Positions 57,436 through 64,000 of a DNA stretch of 64,000 nt are shown here, one piece after another. The notes below the pieces were generated by a model. The model did no database searches, was not told the DNA's origin, and saw only the letters and a list, made by a program, of their open reading frames with translations. Both the position numbers and the translations under genes were made by a program. The first letter of the stretch is position 1; every line of letters starts with the position of its first letter. Origin of the DNA: Myxococcus stipitatus (GTDB taxonomy: Bacteria; Myxococcota; Myxococcia; Myxococcales; Myxococcaceae); NCBI RefSeq assembly GCF_021412625.1, contig NZ_JAKCFI010000009.1, positions 186,001 to 250,000 of the forward strand, read 5' to 3'.

Positions 57436-58332
57436 TCAGGCCGCCGACGAGCCGCTCGACGGCACGGCCTCCACCGGCATCAGGGCGGAGAGGTTGCCGT
57501 GGATGGTGGAGCAGATCTGGTCCAGCGGCAGGTCGTTGTCGTCGGTGCCGAACGGGTCCTCGATTTCGACGCCAATCTCCTCGATGCCGAAGAAGACGTA
57601 CGCCACGATGAAGGTGGCGAGCACCGTCATCCAACCAAAGTCCCTCACCAGCGCGAAGGGCAGCGTGTAGCAGTAGACGAGCAGCGCCCGGCGCAGGTGC
57701 ATGACGTACGCGAAGGGGATGGGCGTCTTGCGGATGCGCTCACAGCCGCCCAGGTAGTCCACCAGCAGCTGGACGTTCTGGTCGAGCTGCATCTGCACGT
57801 ACTCGTTGAAGCGGCCCTCGCGGCGCGCGGCGTCCAGCACCGCGCTCATCCGGCGGGCCACCGCGAACGGGACGTGCTGGCTGCCCATCACCTGGGCCAC
57901 CGCGTCCGCCGGCAGCTCGCGCGAAAGCGGCCCCAGGTTGGCCCCGCCGCGCAGCGAGGCGGCGGCGGCGAAGGGGAAGGCGGCCGTCCAGCGCAGCAGC
58001 GCGGAGTACAGCTCCGGCGACTCGCGCAGGAAGATGCCGGCGCCGCGCGCCAGGTTGCGCGTCTCGTTGACGATGCCGCCCCACAGCTTCCGCCCCTCCC
58101 AGAACCGGTCGTAGGACGAGTTGGTCCGGAAGACGAGCAGCAGGCTCAACGACATGCCCGCCAGCGTGTGCACCGTGCCGGGGATGTCCATCGCGTGGAA
58201 GCGCTCGTGCATGAACACGACCGCCGCCGACCACACGACACACGCCATGACCCGGGCCACGATTTCGCGGACCATCGAGCCCTTGACGTAATGGAAGTAG
58301 CTCCACCAGCGATGCGGGTCGTAATCAACCAT
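57436..58332 (-). CDS. bestrophin-like anion channel (UPF0187)
   Basis: A 298-aa membrane protein. It begins VDYDPHRWWSYFHYVKGSMVREI. MSLSLLLVFRTNSSYDRFWEGRKLWGGIVNETRNLAR is the bestrophin signature, and the C-terminal segment GIEEIGVEIEDPFGTDDNDLPLD matches the calcium-clasp-like acidic cluster of the family. It has about four membrane helices. Bacterial bestrophins form pentameric channels; ion selectivity is not predictable from sequence. The ATG at 58332 is chosen to open the conserved region. It converges on the nitronate monooxygenase gene. Confidence 0.92.
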   Translation of the reverse strand: MVDYDPHRWWSYFHYVKGSMVREIVARVMACVVWSAAVVFMHERFHAMDIPGTVHTLAGMSLSLLLVFRTNSSYDRFWEGRKLWGGIVNETRNLARGAGIFLRESPELYSALLRWTAAFPFAAAASLRGGANLGPLSRELPADAVAQVMGSQHVPFAVARRMSAVLDAARREGRFNEYVQMQLDQNVQLLVDYLGGCERIRKTPIPFAYVMHLRRALLVYCYTLPFALVRDFGWMTVLATFIVAYVFFGIEEIGVEIEDPFGTDDNDLPLDQICSTIHGNLSALMPVEAVPSSGSSAA

Positions 58333-58470
58333 GGGAATCGAGCCGCGTAGGCTGCCGTGACACCTCCCCCCCAGGCAAGCGCCAACGCCTGGGGCGGACA
58401 CCTCCGGAAGCGGGCCCGCCTGCCCTCCTCATACGCCCGTGAGCAGCCCTGCCGCCCACCGCTCCGGACC

Positions 58471-59523
58471 TCACCGGGAGGAGAGCATCCGGGCGAGGAG
58501 CGCGAACCCGGGCTTCTCGAGCGGGCCACGTCCGCGCAGCGCGGCGAGGAAGGACCAGCCATGGTCGGAGAGCAGGGCGACACCCGCCTCCGCCTCCGGA
58601 GCGAGCGCGAGGAAACCCGTGTAGCCCCCCATCACGGACGAGCACCACGCCACGGTGTGCCCCCGCACCCGCGACAGCGACCAGCCGAGCCCCCAGCGCA
58701 GCGGGCCCGACTCCACGCGCGGCTCCAAGGTCTGCTTCAGCGCCCGCGTCACCTCGGGTGGGCCCATGCGCAGGTGCGCGTCGAGGAAGCGCAGCAGGTC
58801 GGGAACGGTGGAGTGGAGCGCGCCCGCGCCGGGCAGCGCGGGAAAGGTCCATGCGGGGACGGGCCGCCCCCTCGCGGTATGGCCGGGCAGGAGTCGGGGC
58901 GCCAGCTCCTCGGTGACCCGCGCGGAGGTGGAGGAGAGCCCCAGCGGCGTGAAGAGCTCGTCGCGCAGGGCATGGCCGTAGTTGACCCCCGCGCGGCGCG
59001 AGAGCGCGTGCCCCAACACGCCCATGCCGAGCAGCGAGTCCGCGTGCGGACGGGGCGACGGCGACGGCGGGCGATAGCCGCGCAGGAAGTCCCCGAAGAG
59101 GCCGGCGGAGTAGTGTCCGAACGGGTCCTCGGGGTTGCCGGGGGCCGCGTCGAGGTTCGGGGGCAGGTGCGGCATGCCGGAGGTGTGCGTGGCGAGCTGC
59201 TCCAGGGTGATGCGGCCCGCCTGCTCGTCGGGGAGCAGGGCCCGGGGAATCACTTCCGCCAGTGGCATGTCGAGCCGGGCGCGCCCCTTGTCCACGAGCA
59301 GCGCGAGCAACGCCCCCGTGAAGACCTGCGTGAGCCCGCCCAGGGCGAACAGCGCGTCTGGCGCTGGGGGAGTGCCCTTCTCTCGCAACGCCCGCACGTG
59401 GTGTGTTCCTCGCAAGGTGACACCCGCGCAGAGCGACGCGGAGCGATAGCCACGCACGTAGCGGCGGGTCTCCTGGACGAGCAGGTCGGGGAGGGAGGGG
59501 GGCGATGAACGGTCGTGACTCAC
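58471..59523 (-). CDS. beta-lactamase-fold serine hydrolase homologue lacking catalytic motifs
   Basis: A 350-aa protein of the class C beta-lactamase/esterase family. The fold is clear: ITLEQLATHTSGMPHLPP, LRDELFTPLGLSST and a C-terminal GGYTGFLAL. Yet the SxxK nucleophile motif (normally GSxTK) reads GGLTQ at residues 62-66, so both Ser and Lys are missing. The usual YSN near SLLGMGVLGHAL is gone, and the HxG motif is CSSVMGG. It is probably catalytically dead, perhaps a binding or regulatory protein. The GTG at 59523 is the best start, with a weak ribosome site. No signal peptide. Confidence 0.82.
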   Translation of the reverse strand: MSHDRSSPPSLPDLLVQETRRYVRGYRSASLCAGVTLRGTHHVRALREKGTPPAPDALFALGGLTQVFTGALLALLVDKGRARLDMPLAEVIPRALLPDEQAGRITLEQLATHTSGMPHLPPNLDAAPGNPEDPFGHYSAGLFGDFLRGYRPPSPSPRPHADSLLGMGVLGHALSRRAGVNYGHALRDELFTPLGLSSTSARVTEELAPRLLPGHTARGRPVPAWTFPALPGAGALHSTVPDLLRFLDAHLRMGPPEVTRALKQTLEPRVESGPLRWGLGWSLSRVRGHTVAWCSSVMGGYTGFLALAPEAEAGVALLSDHGWSFLAALRGRGPLEKPGFALLARMLSSR

Positions 59524-59665
59524 GCCGCCCCGTCTACACCAGGCGTGGCCGGAAGCACGCTCCGCGTCGATGGACGGACGGGGACGGCGTCTCCCTCCAC
59601 ACGCGGGTTGCGCGACTCCCACCGGGGCTGCATCGTGCGGCGCCCTGGACCCGAGCGAGGACCCG

Positions 59666-60361
59666 ATGCCTACTGGATTGACCACCGATGGGAGCTTCAA
59701 CGCCGGCGCGCGCCGCACCGTCGACATGACCGCGGAGGATGCCTGGAGGAACTGGGCACAGGGCCAGGGACTGGGGCGGTGGCTCGAACCGAGCGCCTCC
59801 ACGTTGACGGAAGGGCAGGAGGCCACGCTGAAGGACGGAACGTGGGTGTTGCCCGTCCGCGTGCGCCCGCCCCATCACCTGCGCGTGCGCCTGAGGCGCG
59901 CCCGACAGGCCAGGGCCTGGACCGCGCAGCTGCGCATCCTCCCCGCCGCCCGAGGCGTCACCATCGCCCTGCACGCCGAGGGGCTCCTCGACGCGGCCAC
60001 GCGCGCCGCGTTCATCGAACGGTGGACGAAGGAGCTGGAGGCCATTCCCAGCGCGAAGCCGACGGCGACGAAGCCCCCGGCCCGAAAGGCCCCTGCGGAC
60101 AAGGCCCAGGCACGAAAGCCCTCCGCCGCGCGGACAGAGGTGGTGGCCCCGGCGCGAAAGGCTCTCGGAAAGAAGCCGACGGCATCATCCCCCGCCACGA
60201 AGGCCGCGGCGACGGCCCTCGACAAGAAGTCGGCGACAAAGTCCCTCGCCAAGAAGACGGCGGCGACGGCCCTCGACAAGAAGTCGGCGACCCGCACCGC
60301 CAGGTCCGTGTCGCCCGAGCCCTCCGCTCGGGGCGCCGCTGCATCACCACGGAAGAAGTGA
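59666..60361 (+). CDS. SRPBCC/AHSA1-like protein with histone H1-like Lys/Ala tail
   Basis: A 231-aa protein. Residues 1-135 form an SRPBCC (activator of Hsp90 ATPase-like) domain: FNAGARRTVDMTAEDAWRNW, then LTIHAEG-like VTIALHAEGLLDA and AAFIERWTKELEAI. Residues 140-231 are Lys/Ala/Pro-rich with repeated KK-SAT-K elements, like eukaryotic H1 tails and bacterial HU-fusion tails, and may bind nucleic acid. The ATG at 59666 follows GAGGA. It is divergent from the inactive hydrolase. Confidence 0.8.
   Translation: MPTGLTTDGSFNAGARRTVDMTAEDAWRNWAQGQGLGRWLEPSASTLTEGQEATLKDGTWVLPVRVRPPHHLRVRLRRARQARAWTAQLRILPAARGVTIALHAEGLLDAATRAAFIERWTKELEAIPSAKPTATKPPARKAPADKAQARKPSAARTEVVAPARKALGKKPTASSPATKAAATALDKKSATKSLAKKTAATALDKKSATRTARSVSPEPSARGAAASPRKK
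60206..60291 (+). repeat. 32-bp direct repeat in the Lys-rich tail
   Basis: A 32-nt block at 60206-60237 recurs exactly at 60260-60291 (54-bp period). Both copies encode AATALDKKSAT in the same frame. It marks a recent 54-bp in-frame duplication that lengthened the basic tail. Confidence 0.8.
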
Positions 60362-60376
60362 ACCCCTGTCGGCCCC

Positions 60377-60476
60377 GCTACTCCACGCCGAACGTCTCGC
60401 CGTCCAGGCGTTGGCGGGCCCCTCGACTCCGCTACTCCTCGACGAACGTCTCGCCGTCCAGGCGGTAGCGGGCCCC
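60377..60476 (-). repeat. duplicated 3' end of the DUF2185 gene
   Basis: A 46-bp block at 60431-60476, covering the last 14 codons and stop of the DUF2185 gene, is repeated 54 bp further on (60377-60422) with 4 mismatches. The copy still reads RLDGETF followed by a stop in the minus frame. The copy lies in the 3' flank, just beyond the convergent SRPBCC gene stop. Confidence 0.8.
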
Positions 60477-60764
60477 CACCGGGGCATCCAGGATGGCGTC
60501 GAGCGCGGGGAAGCGCTCGACGAGCCGGGACAGCGTCACGACGGTATAGGACCTCGGGTCGCTCTCGGCGCCCTCGGGCTCCGCGCCGGAGGAGAAGGCC
60601 CAGCCACTGTCCCGCGCGTCGAGCGGCTCCATCCGCTCCGCGAACCGGACGGGCTGCGCGCCGCCGGCGATGACCCTGGAGACGATGGCCCCCTTGCCAC
60701 GCAGCAGGATGCGCTGCATGAGCTGCTGACGCTGCTCCGTGCCCAGCTCCACCCGGACGAGCAC
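60432..60764 (-). CDS. DUF2185-like small protein (possible immunity protein)
   Basis: A 110-aa protein. IVSRVIAGGAQPVRFAERMEP, then DSGWAFSSGAEPEGAE and VERFPALDAILDAPVGARYRLDGETFVEE, match DUF2185, a family frequent among immunity proteins of polymorphic toxin loci. The GTG at 60764 is 3 bp past the stop of the upstream gene, with GAGGG before it, so the two form an operon. The duplicated 3' end suggests past recombination. Confidence 0.75.
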   Translation of the reverse strand: MLVRVELGTEQRQQLMQRILLRGKGAIVSRVIAGGAQPVRFAERMEPLDARDSGWAFSSGAEPEGAESDPRSYTVVTLSRLVERFPALDAILDAPVGARYRLDGETFVEE

Positions 60765-60767
60765 GAC

Positions 60768-61730
60768 CTACCCTCGCGCGTCGAAGTGGCGGCTCACGGT
60801 GAAGACGCCGTCGCCCCAGCGATTCCCACAGCCCACGACCCTCGCGCTCCCCAGCCGCAGCGAGGCCGCGTCCTCCGGACTCTCGCGCAGCAAGGCATTG
60901 AGCTTCTCCAGGTTGCAGTGCGGCCGGTAGTCCACCGAAACCGCCAGGCGCTCCTGCGCGATGCGCTCCTGCACCGGCGTCGCCTTCTCGCCGACCGACT
61001 CCATGGGCACGTCCCGCCACCCGAACAGCCCCTCCCCCAGCACGCTCGCGCCCAGCGCCTCCGCGAGCCCCGGGGCGTCCTTCCCCCAGAACACGTAGTC
61101 CGCGAGCCCATCCTCCGGCTCCCACATCCGGAACAGCCCCAGCGGCCCCAGCCCCGCGAAGAGCAGCTGGCCATGGTCCACCATCACCCCCGTCACCGAC
61201 TCGGAGCGGACGGGCTCCCCCTTCTCGTCGACGACCAGGTCGATGGAGCGCCAACGCCCCTCGAACTCGCCGGGCGGCATGGGCAGGCCCCACACCGGGA
61301 GCGCGCGCTCCGTGGGCAATCCCCCCACCGCCACCGCCCACAGCCGGTTGTACGGCACCACGCCCAGCCCCGCGCCATGTTCGAGCGCGAGCCGGACCCG
61401 CTCCGTATGGGGAATCCTCGGCGTCACCACCTCCGCGCGCGCGTCGAGGCCCCGCTCCCGCGCGAACGCATCGAACTGAGGGGAGCCCGGCTCGGACACG
61501 TCGAAGAGGAAGCGCGGGTCGAACTCACGGTCATATGCCCTGCCCGCCTCGAGCGCGTCGCGCCCGACGAGGCGCAGGTCCCATTGCGCCGGGTCCTTCT
61601 TTCGAGGCGACGCCGGCGCCCCGTCGTGACGCCAGAAGCGCGCCATGCCCGGATCGAGGATGACGAGGACGCCCTCGGGCAGGTCGACCTCACCGAGCAA
61701 CACCCGCGGACCCTTCGCGATTCGCGCCAT
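60768..61730 (-). CDS. unknown 320-aa protein, operon with DUF2185 gene
   Basis: A soluble protein without signal. It starts MARIAKGPRVLLGEVDLPEG. A repeated theme GVLVILDPGMARFWRHDG / GVMVDHGQLLFAGLGPLGLFRMW suggests two related beta domains, and the C-terminus reads SRHFDARG. It contains paired residues such as GCGNRWGDGVFTVS. No family recognised. The link to DUF2185 could mean a toxin-immunity-like or regulatory pair, but no toxin motif is visible. Confidence 0.75.
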   Translation of the reverse strand: MARIAKGPRVLLGEVDLPEGVLVILDPGMARFWRHDGAPASPRKKDPAQWDLRLVGRDALEAGRAYDREFDPRFLFDVSEPGSPQFDAFARERGLDARAEVVTPRIPHTERVRLALEHGAGLGVVPYNRLWAVAVGGLPTERALPVWGLPMPPGEFEGRWRSIDLVVDEKGEPVRSESVTGVMVDHGQLLFAGLGPLGLFRMWEPEDGLADYVFWGKDAPGLAEALGASVLGEGLFGWRDVPMESVGEKATPVQERIAQERLAVSVDYRPHCNLEKLNALLRESPEDAASLRLGSARVVGCGNRWGDGVFTVSRHFDARG

Positions 61731-61853
61731 GCCCCCACTCTACTTCCCGGAGCGGGCGAACACCTCCAACTGGAAACACACCGCCTGCGACGGGTCCCTC
61801 GCCCCCAGACGACGACTCGCGCGGTCAACCCCCGCCACCTGAAACACCCCGAA

Positions 61854-61928
61854 TTGCAACAGACCATACAAAAGCAACACGTATCATGTTATCATCACCC
61901 CGCCTCACACACGAAAGGCTGACGACAC
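61854..61928 (+). promoter_or_regulatory. promoter/leader of the first six-Cys peptide gene
   Basis: This stretch is markedly AT-rich. It holds a -10-like TATCAT at 61882-61887 and a TTGCAA at 61854, but these are 22 bp apart, too far for a standard pair. The block CACGAAAGGCTG (61910-61921) recurs before the second peptide gene at 62274-62285 and includes the AAAGG ribosome site. Confidence 0.45.
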
Positions 61929-62177
61929 ATGAAGATGTGGCATGCGGTTGCGCTGAGCGCGGCGGTGGGATTCGGGGCCCTGGCGCCCGCGATGGCGATG
62001 GCGGGTTCCCACGGCGTGAGCACGTACGACGTCGAGGGCCCCTGTTACCTCCAGCTGGTCTGCCCCAATGGCTCGTCCATCAGCTGCTCGGGCACCTGGG
62101 CCTGCAGCTACTCCCCCGAGGCCGGGTGGATCAGCTGCGACGGCGCCGGCACGTCCTGCGGCGGCGACGAGTGGTAG
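61929..62177 (+). CDS. secreted six-Cys peptide 1
   Basis: An 82-aa precursor. A signal peptide ends near MAMAG-S (residue 25), leaving a mature peptide of about 55 residues: GPCYLQLVCPNGSSISCSG, then TWACSY, GWISCDGAG and TSCGGDEW. The six cysteines, in spacing 5-7-5-10-6, are typical of a disulfide-bonded secreted peptide. It is acidic, with four Trp in the full precursor. It is paralogous to the next gene. Function unknown; bacteriocin, inhibitor or signal are all possible. Confidence 0.75.
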   Translation: MKMWHAVALSAAVGFGALAPAMAMAGSHGVSTYDVEGPCYLQLVCPNGSSISCSGTWACSYSPEAGWISCDGAGTSCGGDEW

Positions 62178-62184
62178 CACCTGG

Positions 62185-62204
62185 CAGGCTCCCCCCGGAG
62201 CCTG
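62185..62204 (+). terminator. hairpin between the two peptide genes
   Basis: CAGGCTCC (62185-62192) pairs with GGAGCCTG (62197-62204) around CCCC, 8 nt after the first peptide stop. An attenuator or terminator is likely. Confidence 0.5.
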
Positions 62205-62293
62205 AGACACACACACTCCAACGCTGACGCTTCGTCACGCCTGGGAATCCTGCTAGCCTTTGCCCGTCTCTCTCACGAAAGGCTGGCTATCCC

Positions 62294-62554
62294 ATGAAGA
62301 CGTGGCTTGCGGTCACTCTGGGTGCTGTCGTGGGTCTTGGAGCAGTGGCTCCGCCGCTGGCGATGGCGGGTGCGTCGGAGCCCGGGGCGGCGGATGACGC
62401 CGGCCCGTGCTACCTCCAGCTCGTCTGCAACAACGGCGAGGTGTTGAGCTGTAACGGTGCCTGGTCCTGCACCTACGCGTCGGACGCTCCGGGCAGTCCG
62501 GGGTGGATCAACTGCGACGGTGCGTTCTGGGGCTGCGGCGGCATCAGCGGTTAG
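62294..62554 (+). CDS. secreted six-Cys peptide 2 (paralogue)
   Basis: An 86-aa precursor with a Sec signal (cleavage near AMAG-A). The mature part repeats the scaffold: GPCYLQLVCNNGEVLSCNG, AWSCTY, GWINCDGAF, WGCGG. Cys spacing is 5-7-5-14-6. Identity with peptide 1 is high in the Cys core and low elsewhere; both keep CYLQLVC. It shares the upstream 12-bp block with its partner, so they arose by tandem duplication and are probably co-regulated. Confidence 0.75.
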   Translation: MKTWLAVTLGAVVGLGAVAPPLAMAGASEPGAADDAGPCYLQLVCNNGEVLSCNGAWSCTYASDAPGSPGWINCDGAFWGCGGISG

Positions 62555-62571
62555 CCGGACCGTGGCGGCGC

Positions 62572-62607
62572 CACGTCCCGGTCCGCCCGCGTGGGGACCG
62601 GGACGTG
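62572..62607. terminator. 13-bp perfect stem between convergent genes
   Basis: CACGTCCCGGTCC (62572-62584) pairs exactly with GGACCGGGACGTG (62595-62607), with a 10-nt loop. It lies between peptide 2 (stop 62554) and the minus-strand gene ending at 62618, so it can serve both directions. Confidence 0.75.
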
Positions 62608-62617
62608 TGCGCCCCGG

Positions 62618-64000
62618 CTACTGCCGGTTGACGCGCTTGAGCCGGAAGGGCGAGGGCGACTCGCTCATCGTGAAGTAGGCGGCCCCGTCGGGCGCGTACT
62701 CGATGGCCTCGCCCTGGCCCTCGACGGTGTCCGTCAGGGTGACGGGCGCGGCGGCGAAGGCCGTCTCGAAGGCCGCGTTCTCCGCCGCGCGGAACTCATA
62801 CACGGTGCGGTAGGTGCGCAGGATGAAGCGGTTGCCGCACGGGTGGATGGCCGCGGCCGTGGCGCGGGAGAAGTTCGTGTCGCTGCTCGTCGGCAGTTGG
62901 AGGTCGGACACGAAGACGAGCGTGGAGACGACGCCCGGCGCCGGCAGCGGCCTGGGGAGTTTGTAGACCTTGCTCAGCCCGTTCGTGACGTTCTTCGTGA
63001 TGATGTAGATGTCCGCGGTGACGGGGTGCACCATGATGGACTCCGCGTCCTTCCCGCCATCCGGATACACGAACGGGAACTGCTCCGCGCTCAGGGTTCC
63101 GCTCGTCTGACCCGCGCCGATGTTCGGCTCCGGGATGCGGTAGACATAGAAGGTGTTGGGCGGAATCGGCAGGCTGGCGCTCGACCGGCCGATGTCTCCC
63201 ATGTAGATGCAGGAGCCCGTGGGGCACGGACCGCTCGCCACGTCCTCCCAGTCCTGTGGCGTCACGCCCGCCACCTGGTAGGTGCCCAGGGTGGACGCGT
63301 TCGCGGTGCTGATGGCCACGATGGCGGTGGTGTCCTCGTTGTGGACGTAGAGGGCGCCCGGGTTGATGCGGCTGGCCGCCAGCCCGGACGGCTCGACGAT
63401 GTCGGGCGAGCTCACCGACCCCACCACGGAGTACGTCGACGCGAAGGTGTCTCCCACGGTGCAGGTGGGCGCGTTCGCGGGCCGCAGCACGACCACCTGC
63501 GCGGTGTTGGTGTTGGGGAACGGCGACGTCCCGTTGAACGCGGGCTGGAGTCCCGCGGCGCCCAGCTCCTTCCAGGCCATGTCGAACAGGAAGCCCGTGG
63601 CGCTCGACAACAGGCACGCGTCGAACACCTCCGTGAAGTCCGCCGGGGGCACCAGCGGGCTGACCGGACACGCCGTGCCTCCCCACAGCTGCGTGCCGAA
63701 CCAGACGGCCAGCCCGTTGGCGACGGTGGTCGTCACCGCGGGCGAGTCGAGCGCGGTCGCGTTCCCGTTCTTCTGTCCGCTGTGCGTGTCGATGGGGTTC
63801 GCCGGGTCGGCGCCGGAGAACGCGGAGACGCTGCCGCTCATGTTGTACGCGGCGCTGAGGGTGAAGGTGTAGCTCGCCGGCTCGGTCGAGGAGACCACCT
63901 TGTAGAAGACCCAGGACTTCAGCAGCGCCGCGCTCTGGTCCGAGCGCAGCAACGTCCAGCCCGCGGGCGCCGTCAGCGTCGCGGTGACGCTCTCCCGGTT
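62618..64000 (-). CDS. large secreted protein, C-terminal 461 codons (5' end outside window)
   Basis: The frame is open to the right edge, so the true start is missing. The visible N-terminal part is a beta-sandwich with VTATLTAPAGWTLLRSD, then SWVFYKVVSSTEPASYTFT and PIDTHSG, like domains found on myxobacterial exoproteins. The C-terminal 280 residues look like a beta-propeller (repeated VEPSGLAASRINPGALYVHNED, YVYRIPEP, DAESIMVHPVTADIYIITKN). Cysteine pairs suggest export. It could be a surface or secreted binding protein; no enzyme motif is seen. Confidence 0.8.
   Translation of the reverse strand, partial: NRESVTATLTAPAGWTLLRSDQSAALLKSWVFYKVVSSTEPASYTFTLSAAYNMSGSVSAFSGADPANPIDTHSGQKNGNATALDSPAVTTTVANGLAVWFGTQLWGGTACPVSPLVPPADFTEVFDACLLSSATGFLFDMAWKELGAAGLQPAFNGTSPFPNTNTAQVVVLRPANAPTCTVGDTFASTYSVVGSVSSPDIVEPSGLAASRINPGALYVHNEDTTAIVAISTANASTLGTYQVAGVTPQDWEDVASGPCPTGSCIYMGDIGRSSASLPIPPNTFYVYRIPEPNIGAGQTSGTLSAEQFPFVYPDGGKDAESIMVHPVTADIYIITKNVTNGLSKVYKLPRPLPAPGVVSTLVFVSDLQLPTSSDTNFSRATAAAIHPCGNRFILRTYRTVYEFRAAENAAFETAFAAAPVTLTDTVEGQGEAIEYAPDGAAYFTMSESPSPFRLKRVNRQ

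Noticed and set aside
61854-61887. TTGCAA and TATCAT as a -35/-10 pair before the peptide gene
   Set aside because: The spacer is 22 bp, too long for a housekeeping promoter. Only the AT-rich nature of the region is reported.

Overview
The window is about 64 kb of high-GC chromosomal DNA from a myxobacterium, most likely Myxococcaceae (Myxococcus, Corallococcus, Pyxidicoccus or a relative). The case rests on several features together: a MYXO-CTERM sorting tail, DUF4215 Cys-rich repeats, a lipoprotein toxin/immunity cassette resembling SitAI, a TPR-bearing Ser/Thr kinase, a receiver-less sigma-54 activator, an IF-3 with a Pro/Ala-rich tail, and strong third-position GC. I saw no rRNA, tRNA, CRISPR array or insertion sequence.

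Positions 1-9.3 kb are metabolic. They hold a partial gene end, a chloroperoxidase-type hydrolase, and a minus-strand operon with 4-bp overlaps (secreted PIG-L deacetylase, 62-aa membrane protein, sodium:solute symporter). Divergent from that operon is a complete bacillithiol operon, bshC-bshB-bshA, also joined by 4-bp overlaps.

Positions 9.3-20 kb are mixed. A SitAI-like cassette comes first, followed by a LysR regulator, a DUF2911 protein, an AAA ATPase, a YcnI-like copper protein with a small lipoprotein behind it, a lipase-like protein without a signal peptide, a thioredoxin/TPR lipoprotein, a DUF1360 protein, and a sigma-32-type sigma factor preceded by a sigma-54-like promoter.

Positions 20.3-41.9 kb form one plus-strand operon for an extracellular contractile injection system (eCIS; Afp/PVC type). 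In order it encodes a DUF4255 cap, an unknown 484-aa protein, sheath, two tube proteins, DUF5908, LysM hub, VgrG-like spike, PAAR tip, gp25, two large baseplate proteins, a 1876-aa tape measure with 28-residue repeats, and an AAA ATPase. No tail fibre or toxin cargo was recognised.

Positions 42-48.2 kb hold an OmpA/TSP3 outer-membrane protein followed by a DUF4215/Ig-like MYXO-CTERM surface lipoprotein, in the style of the TraB/TraA pair. Two identical palindromes lie upstream. Positions 48.3-58.3 kb hold the Ser/Thr kinase, a small unknown protein, the sigma-54 activator, infC (AUU start), a GNAT acetyltransferase, a nitronate monooxygenase and a bestrophin-like channel.

Positions 58.4-64 kb hold a serine hydrolase homologue that has lost its catalytic motifs, an SRPBCC protein with a histone-H1-like tail, a DUF2185 gene with a duplicated 3' end beside an unknown 320-aa protein, two paralogous secreted six-Cys peptides, and the C-terminal part of a large extracellular protein cut by the window edge.
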